From assembly GCF_018614035.1 (NCBI RefSeq), contig NZ_JAGGPA010000042.1:1-64000 (forward strand): a stretch of DNA of 64,000 nt. Reading direction: 5' to 3'. Position 1 is the first letter of the stretch, and each line of letters opens with the position of its first letter. Position numbers and translations under genes: made by a program. The notes under the pieces are model-generated. The model searched no databases. It was not told where the DNA came from and saw nothing but the letters and a program-made list of their open reading frames with translations. The stretch comes from Streptomyces sp. ISL-96 (lineage in GTDB: Bacteria > Actinomycetota > Actinomycetes > Streptomycetales > Streptomycetaceae). Positions 60,072-64,000 of this stretch are shown piece after piece.

Positions 60072-60089
60072 CGTATAGGGGGCGTATAG
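60072..60089 (+). promoter_or_regulatory. Direct heptamer repeats spaced 11 bp
   Basis: CGTATAG occurs at 60072-60078 and again at 60083-60089, an 11-bp period, 69 bp before the sbnA start. SARP regulators bind tandem heptamers with this spacing next to a -10 box. No SARP gene lies in the window. Confidence 0.45.
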
Positions 60090-60157
60090 CGAGGTCGCGC
60101 AGGATTCAAACGTCAGGTCAAAGGTTTCCGAACAGTGCCTGCCACGAAGGGACAACT

Positions 60158-61141
60158 GTGCCCGATAAACCGTACTCAGGAATTCTGGAGACCATAGGGA
60201 ACACCCCTCTGGTCCGGCTGGAAAACCTGCTGCCCGGCTTCGGGTCCAAGGTCTTCGCCAAGGTGGAGCGATTCAACCCGGGCGGCAGCATCAAGGACCG
60301 GTCGGCGCTTCGCATGCTCATCGGCGCCGTGCGCAGCGGAGAGCTGCAGCCGGGCAAGTCAGTCGTCGTCGAGTCCAGTTCGGGCAACCTCGCCGTCGGA
60401 CTCGCCCAGATCTGCCGCTACTTCGGACTGCGCTTCGTCTGCGTGGTCGACGCCAAGACCACCGGCCAGAACCTCGCCATCCTGCACGCCTTCGGCGCCG
60501 AGGTCGAGGTCGTCACCGAACGGGACGCGGCCACCGGCGAGTATCTGCCGGCCCGGCTGCGCCGGGTGCGCGAGCTGGTCGCCCGTACCGCCCACGCGTA
60601 CTGGCCCAACCAGTACGCCAACCCCCTCAATCCGCGCGCCCATGAGATCACCATGCGGGAGATCGCCGAGTCCCTGAACGGCCGGGTCGACTATCTCTTC
60701 GCCTCCGTGAGCACCTTCGGCACCCTGAAGGGCTGCTCCGACCACATCCGCGCCGAAGGCCTCGGTACCACCGTCGTCGCCGTGGACGCCCTGGGCAGCG
60801 CCATCTTCGGACAGGAGTCCCGTGCGCGGCTCATCCCCGGCCACGGCGCCTCGGTGGTGCCGCCGCTGATGGACCCGGACGCCGCCGACGACGTCGTTCA
60901 CATCTCCGAAGTCGAATGCGTCGCAGCGTGCCGCAGGCTCGTGAACCGCGAGGCGATTCTGGCCGGGGGATCGTCCGGTGCCACCGTCGCCGCACTGCGC
61001 AAATACGCGGACCGCATTCCGGCCGGATCGCGGTGTGTCCTGATCTTCCCGGACGGCGGAGACCGCTATCTCGACACCATCTATTCCGACGAATGGGTAC
61101 GCCGCAATTTCGGCGAGGTCTCCCATCTCTGGAAGGACTGA
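60158..61141 (+). CDS. sbnA: SbnA-like N-(2-amino-2-carboxyethyl)-L-glutamate synthase
   Basis: A 327-aa PLP enzyme of the cysteine synthase family. K46 in PGGSIKDRSALRM is the PLP lysine and VESSSGNLAVGLAQ the phosphate/substrate loop. With SbnB next door it is best read as the enzyme that joins O-phospho-L-serine and L-glutamate, the first step to L-2,3-diaminopropionate. The start is GTG 60158 with GAAGGGA upstream; the longer frame begins inside the terminator. Confidence 0.88.
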   Translation: MPDKPYSGILETIGNTPLVRLENLLPGFGSKVFAKVERFNPGGSIKDRSALRMLIGAVRSGELQPGKSVVVESSSGNLAVGLAQICRYFGLRFVCVVDAKTTGQNLAILHAFGAEVEVVTERDAATGEYLPARLRRVRELVARTAHAYWPNQYANPLNPRAHEITMREIAESLNGRVDYLFASVSTFGTLKGCSDHIRAEGLGTTVVAVDALGSAIFGQESRARLIPGHGASVVPPLMDPDAADDVVHISEVECVAACRRLVNREAILAGGSSGATVAALRKYADRIPAGSRCVLIFPDGGDRYLDTIYSDEWVRRNFGEVSHLWKD

Positions 61142-61147
61142 AAGCCC

Positions 61148-62149
61148 ATGATTGTCATCCGGCATGCCGATGTCGAGGAAATCCTCGAAGGCCGCGAGGC
61201 GGACAACATCCGTACCGTGTCCGAGGCCTACCGGCTGCACGCCTCGGGACAGACCGCGGTCCCGCACTCCGTCTTCCTCCGTTTCCCCGGACGGGACCGG
61301 GACCGCATCATCGGCCTGCCGGCCTACCGCGGCGGCGACCGCCCCGTGGCCGGCATGAAGTGGATCTCCTCCTTCCCGGCGAACATCGACTCCGGGCTGC
61401 AGCGCGCCAGTGCGGCGATCCTCCTCAACTCCCTGGCCACCGGCCACCCCGAGGCCCTGGTCGAGGGCTCGGTGATCTCGGCCCGGCGCACCGCGGCGAG
61501 CGCCGCGCTCGCCGCCGAGCTGCTGACCCGCGAGGCCCGCCCGGACGGTGTCGCGCTGATCGGCTGTGGGGTCATCAACGCCGAGATCCTGCGCCATCTG
61601 CGGGCCGCGCTGCCCCGACTCGCCGAGGTCACGCTGTACGACCAGTCCCCCTCCCGCGCCGATGAGTTCGCGACGCGCGCGCTCTCGTACGCGCCCGGCC
61701 TGCGGATCTCCCGCGCGGACACTCTGGACGAGGCGCTCGGCGCCCACCGGCTGGTCTCCTTCGCGACGACGGCGGGGGTGCCGCACACCGGCCTCGACGC
61801 CGTCCGGCCCGGCACCGTCGTGCTGCACGTCTCGCTGCGCGACCTGTATCCCGAGGCACTGCTGGGCGCCCACAACATCGTGGACGACGCCGACCATGTG
61901 TGCCGCGAACGCACCTCACCGCACCTGGCCGAGCAGCTCACCGGCGGACGCGGCTTCATCGACGCGTCCATCGGCCAACTGATCACCGGTGAACGGGAGT
62001 TCAACCCGCAGCCCGAGCGCACGGTGATCTTCTCCCCGTTCGGGCTCGGCGTACTGGACCTGGCCCTTGCCGACTTCGTGCACGACGTGGCGGTGCGCAA
62101 GGGCCTGGGTGTGGCGGTCGACGGCTTCCTGCCGGGACCCGGCGCCTGA
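61148..62149 (+). CDS. sbnB: SbnB-like 2,3-diaminopropionate-forming dehydrogenase
   Basis: A 333-aa member of the ornithine cyclodeaminase/mu-crystallin family. The NAD-binding segment is VALIGCGVINAEILRHL and the substrate region GMKWISSFPANIDSGLQRAS. It should oxidise the SbnA product with NAD+ to release 2,3-diaminopropionate and 2-oxoglutarate. It starts 6 bp after the sbnA stop. Confidence 0.88.
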   Translation: MIVIRHADVEEILEGREADNIRTVSEAYRLHASGQTAVPHSVFLRFPGRDRDRIIGLPAYRGGDRPVAGMKWISSFPANIDSGLQRASAAILLNSLATGHPEALVEGSVISARRTAASAALAAELLTREARPDGVALIGCGVINAEILRHLRAALPRLAEVTLYDQSPSRADEFATRALSYAPGLRISRADTLDEALGAHRLVSFATTAGVPHTGLDAVRPGTVVLHVSLRDLYPEALLGAHNIVDDADHVCRERTSPHLAEQLTGGRGFIDASIGQLITGEREFNPQPERTVIFSPFGLGVLDLALADFVHDVAVRKGLGVAVDGFLPGPGA

Positions 62150-62193
62150 CCACCGCACCGCTTCTCAACAACCCATGGACCCAAGGAGCAGAT

Positions 62194-62409
62194 ATGGCCA
62201 CCGAGCAGACCGACGACCGCACCTACCGCGTCGTCCGCAATGACGAGGAGCAGTACTCGATCTGGTGGGCCGAGCGCGAGCTGCCCGCCGGCTGGACCGC
62301 CGAGGGCACCGAGGGCACGCGCGAGCAGTGCCTGGCCAGGATCGCCGAAGTCTGGACCGACATGCGCCCGCGCAGCCTGCGCGAGCGCATGGACTCCACT
62401 GCGGCCTGA
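62194..62409 (+). CDS. MbtH-like protein
   Basis: The 71-aa protein has the MbtH signature EEQYSIWWAERELPAGW and a C-terminal WTDMRPRSLRERM. MbtH proteins bind and stabilise NRPS adenylation domains; its position just before the NRPS fits. AGGAG precedes ATG 62194. Confidence 0.93.
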   Translation: MATEQTDDRTYRVVRNDEEQYSIWWAERELPAGWTAEGTEGTREQCLARIAEVWTDMRPRSLRERMDSTAA

Positions 62410-62464
62410 CGCCCTTTCCGCCCTTTCTCCGCGCATTTCTTTCTTGACCGGAACAGGAGACCTC

Positions 62465-64000
62465 GTGAACGCCGAACAGCGGTCGGGTGACGTCCCCGAC
62501 ATCCGTCCCCGGCCGTCGGCGGCCGGAGGCACCCCGCTTCTGCACGAAAGCTTTGCTGAGCAGGCCCTTCGTACCCCGCGTGCCGTCGCCGTCGTCGACG
62601 GCGGACGCACCATGACGTACGAAGAGCTGGACCGGGCGGCCAACCGCATGGGGCACTACCTCCGGGGCCTGGGCGCCGGTCCGGAATCGGTGGTCGGGGT
62701 CAGCCTCGAACGCGGCGGCGACCTGGTCGTGGCGCTGCTCGGGGTATGGAAGGCCGGGGCGGGCTATCTGCCCCTGGACCCCGGTCAGCCGCCCGCGCGG
62801 CTGACCGGTCTGGTCCGCGAGTCGGGGGCCCGGACGGTTCTCGCGGGCCCGGCCCTCGAAGGGGCCGTACGGGACGCCGGAGCACGCCGGGTCGGTCCCG
62901 ATGAGGTGCCCGCCGGTCTGCCGGCGACCGCGCCCCAGCACGGGACCGGCCCGGACAACACGGCGTACACCGTGTTCACCTCGGGCTCGACCGGCACGCC
63001 CAAGGCCGTCGTCATCACCCACGCCGGCATCGCCAACCGGGTCCTGTGGACCGTACGCAAGCACGGCCTCGGCCCCGCCGACCGGATCCTGCAGAAGACC
63101 TCCATCGGCTTCGACGCGGCCGGCTGGGAGGTCTTCGCCGCCCTGGTCAGCGGCGGCAGCGTGGTGCTCGCCCCGCCCGGCGCCGAACGCGACCCCGCGT
63201 CGCTGCTGCGTTCTGTCGCCGACACCCGCAGCACGGTGCTGCAGGTCGTGCCCTCGGTACTGCGGATCCTCGTGGAGGAGGGCGACTGGAGCGGCTGTGC
63301 GTCGCTGCGGCTGCTCTTCTCGGCGGGCGAGGCGCTGCACGGCGAACTCGTCGCCCGGCTGCGCGAGCGTGCGGGGGGCAGCCTCGAGGTCTGGAACACC
63401 TACGGTCCGACCGAGTGCTCCATCGACATCACCGCCCAGCGCGTGGACCCGGCCCTGAACAGCGGGCCGATACCGATCGGCCGCCCCATCCCGGGCCTGC
63501 GGGTCCTGGTGCTCGACCCGAACGGCGACCCCGTGCCGATCGGCACGACCGGTGAGCTGTATGCGGGCGGCGTCGGCGTGGCCCGCGGCTATCTGGGCCG
63601 CCCCGACCTGACCGCCGAACGGTTCGTCCCCGACCCGTACGCCACCGAGCCGGGCGCGCGCCTCTACCGCACCGGTGACCTGGTCCGCTGGCGGGCCGAC
63701 CGCACCCTCGACTACATCGGCCGCATCGACCACCAGGTCAAGGTGAACGGTGTGCGGATCGAGCCCGGCGAGATCGAGACCGCGCTCGCCGCCCACCCCT
63801 CGGTCACCGGTGCCGTCGTACTGCCCTACGAGGCCGACGGTGGCAGGAAGCGGCTCGCCGCCCATCTTGCGACCACGGCCGACCTCACCGCCGACGAGCT
63901 GCGCGGCTTCCTGCGTGAAACGCTCCCGGAGAGCCACATTCCGTCGTTCTTCCACACCGTCGATGCCTTCCCGCTCACCCCGAACGGCAAGGTCAACCGG
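62465..64000 (+). CDS. NRPS, N-terminal adenylation domain (partial, runs off the window)
   Basis: From GTG 62465 (AGGAG upstream) 512 codons remain open to the window end. All adenylation core motifs are seen in order: LTYEEL-like MTYEELDRAAN, TVFTSGSTGTPKAV, NTYGPTE, GELYAGGVGVARGY, YRTGDLVRW, GRIDHQVKVNGVRIEPGEIE, and the A10 Lys in NGKVNR at the very end. No condensation domain precedes it. By hand alignment to GrsA the specificity residues read D-A-W-Q-F-A-T-I-D, nearest to glutamine-type codes I remember. This is a rough estimate. Confidence 0.92.
   Translation, partial: MNAEQRSGDVPDIRPRPSAAGGTPLLHESFAEQALRTPRAVAVVDGGRTMTYEELDRAANRMGHYLRGLGAGPESVVGVSLERGGDLVVALLGVWKAGAGYLPLDPGQPPARLTGLVRESGARTVLAGPALEGAVRDAGARRVGPDEVPAGLPATAPQHGTGPDNTAYTVFTSGSTGTPKAVVITHAGIANRVLWTVRKHGLGPADRILQKTSIGFDAAGWEVFAALVSGGSVVLAPPGAERDPASLLRSVADTRSTVLQVVPSVLRILVEEGDWSGCASLRLLFSAGEALHGELVARLRERAGGSLEVWNTYGPTECSIDITAQRVDPALNSGPIPIGRPIPGLRVLVLDPNGDPVPIGTTGELYAGGVGVARGYLGRPDLTAERFVPDPYATEPGARLYRTGDLVRWRADRTLDYIGRIDHQVKVNGVRIEPGEIETALAAHPSVTGAVVLPYEADGGRKRLAAHLATTADLTADELRGFLRETLPESHIPSFFHTVDAFPLTPNGKVNR

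Noticed and set aside
37712..64000. Assigning the product as a known cinnamoyl lipopeptide
   Set aside because: The isomerase and diaminopropionate genes point that way, but the aromatising oxidase, most of the NRPS and the thioesterase are outside the window, so no compound name can be supported.

Overview
The window reads as a Streptomyces chromosome. It has very high G+C with strong third-position GC bias, many GTG starts, 4-bp ATGA/GTGA gene overlaps, the actinobacterial markers SepH and DUF3093/DUF3159/DUF3710/DUF4193, the CutRS two-component system, and three copies of a REP-like repeat that I recognise as common in Streptomyces. I saw no tRNA, rRNA or CRISPR array.

Left part (about 1-30.6 kb) is conserved core chromosome. 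It holds ptsH (HPr); a GNAT/acyl-CoA synthetase fusion; a DUF5998 and phosphodiesterase pair; thymidine kinase; a two-domain glyoxalase-fold protein; a thiosulfate sulfurtransferase; sepH; a lactone oxidase and an MFS exporter; ferrochelatase; an inositol-monophosphatase-family enzyme; cutRS; a DUF4193 zinc protein; a hot-dog thioesterase; dUTPase; kdpD/kdpE; an OB-fold protein; two TrkA-type K+ regulators divergent from a KimA-like permease; and a TrmA/RlmD-like RNA methyltransferase. KdpDE, the two TrkA proteins and the permease look like a potassium-homeostasis neighbourhood, although no kdpFABC is present.

Middle part (about 30.6-34.0 kb) is accessory. It has a decayed IS5-type transposase, a possible group-II-intron scrap, an isolated metacaspase-like protease, about 0.7 kb with no recognisable gene, and a PIN/RHH toxin-antitoxin pair.

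Right part (about 34.1 kb to the end, running off the window) is a biosynthetic gene cluster. On the minus strand lie an acyl-CoA carboxylase epsilon gene and a beta-subunit gene cut by one in-frame TAG. Divergent from them are a 55-aa predicted secreted peptide ending in two EDPSWD copies, with its own strong terminator, and a LuxR-type regulator with a TrmB-like N-terminus. A long, tightly coupled operon follows. It encodes three acyl carrier proteins, three ketosynthases with a complete Cys-His-His triad, three ketosynthase-like proteins lacking the Cys, an alpha/beta hydrolase, a double hot-dog protein, a FabG ketoreductase, a FabL/FabI-type reductase, three FabZ-like dehydratases (one lacking the catalytic His), a DsbA/HCCA-isomerase-like protein, a fatty acyl-AMP ligase, two unusual acyl-CoA dehydrogenases, and a free condensation domain. 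After it come an MMPL exporter, SbnA/SbnB homologues (2,3-diaminopropionate synthesis), MbtH, and an NRPS that begins directly with an adenylation domain.

My reading is that a highly reducing type II polyketide synthase makes a polyene or cinnamoyl-like acyl chain. It could be released by the hydrolase, re-activated by the acyl-AMP ligase onto the third carrier, desaturated by the dehydrogenase pair, and joined by the free condensation domain to a peptide containing diaminopropionate. The product family (aryl-polyene, ishigamide or cinnamoyl-lipopeptide type) is inferred. The exact product and the rest of the NRPS lie outside the window.
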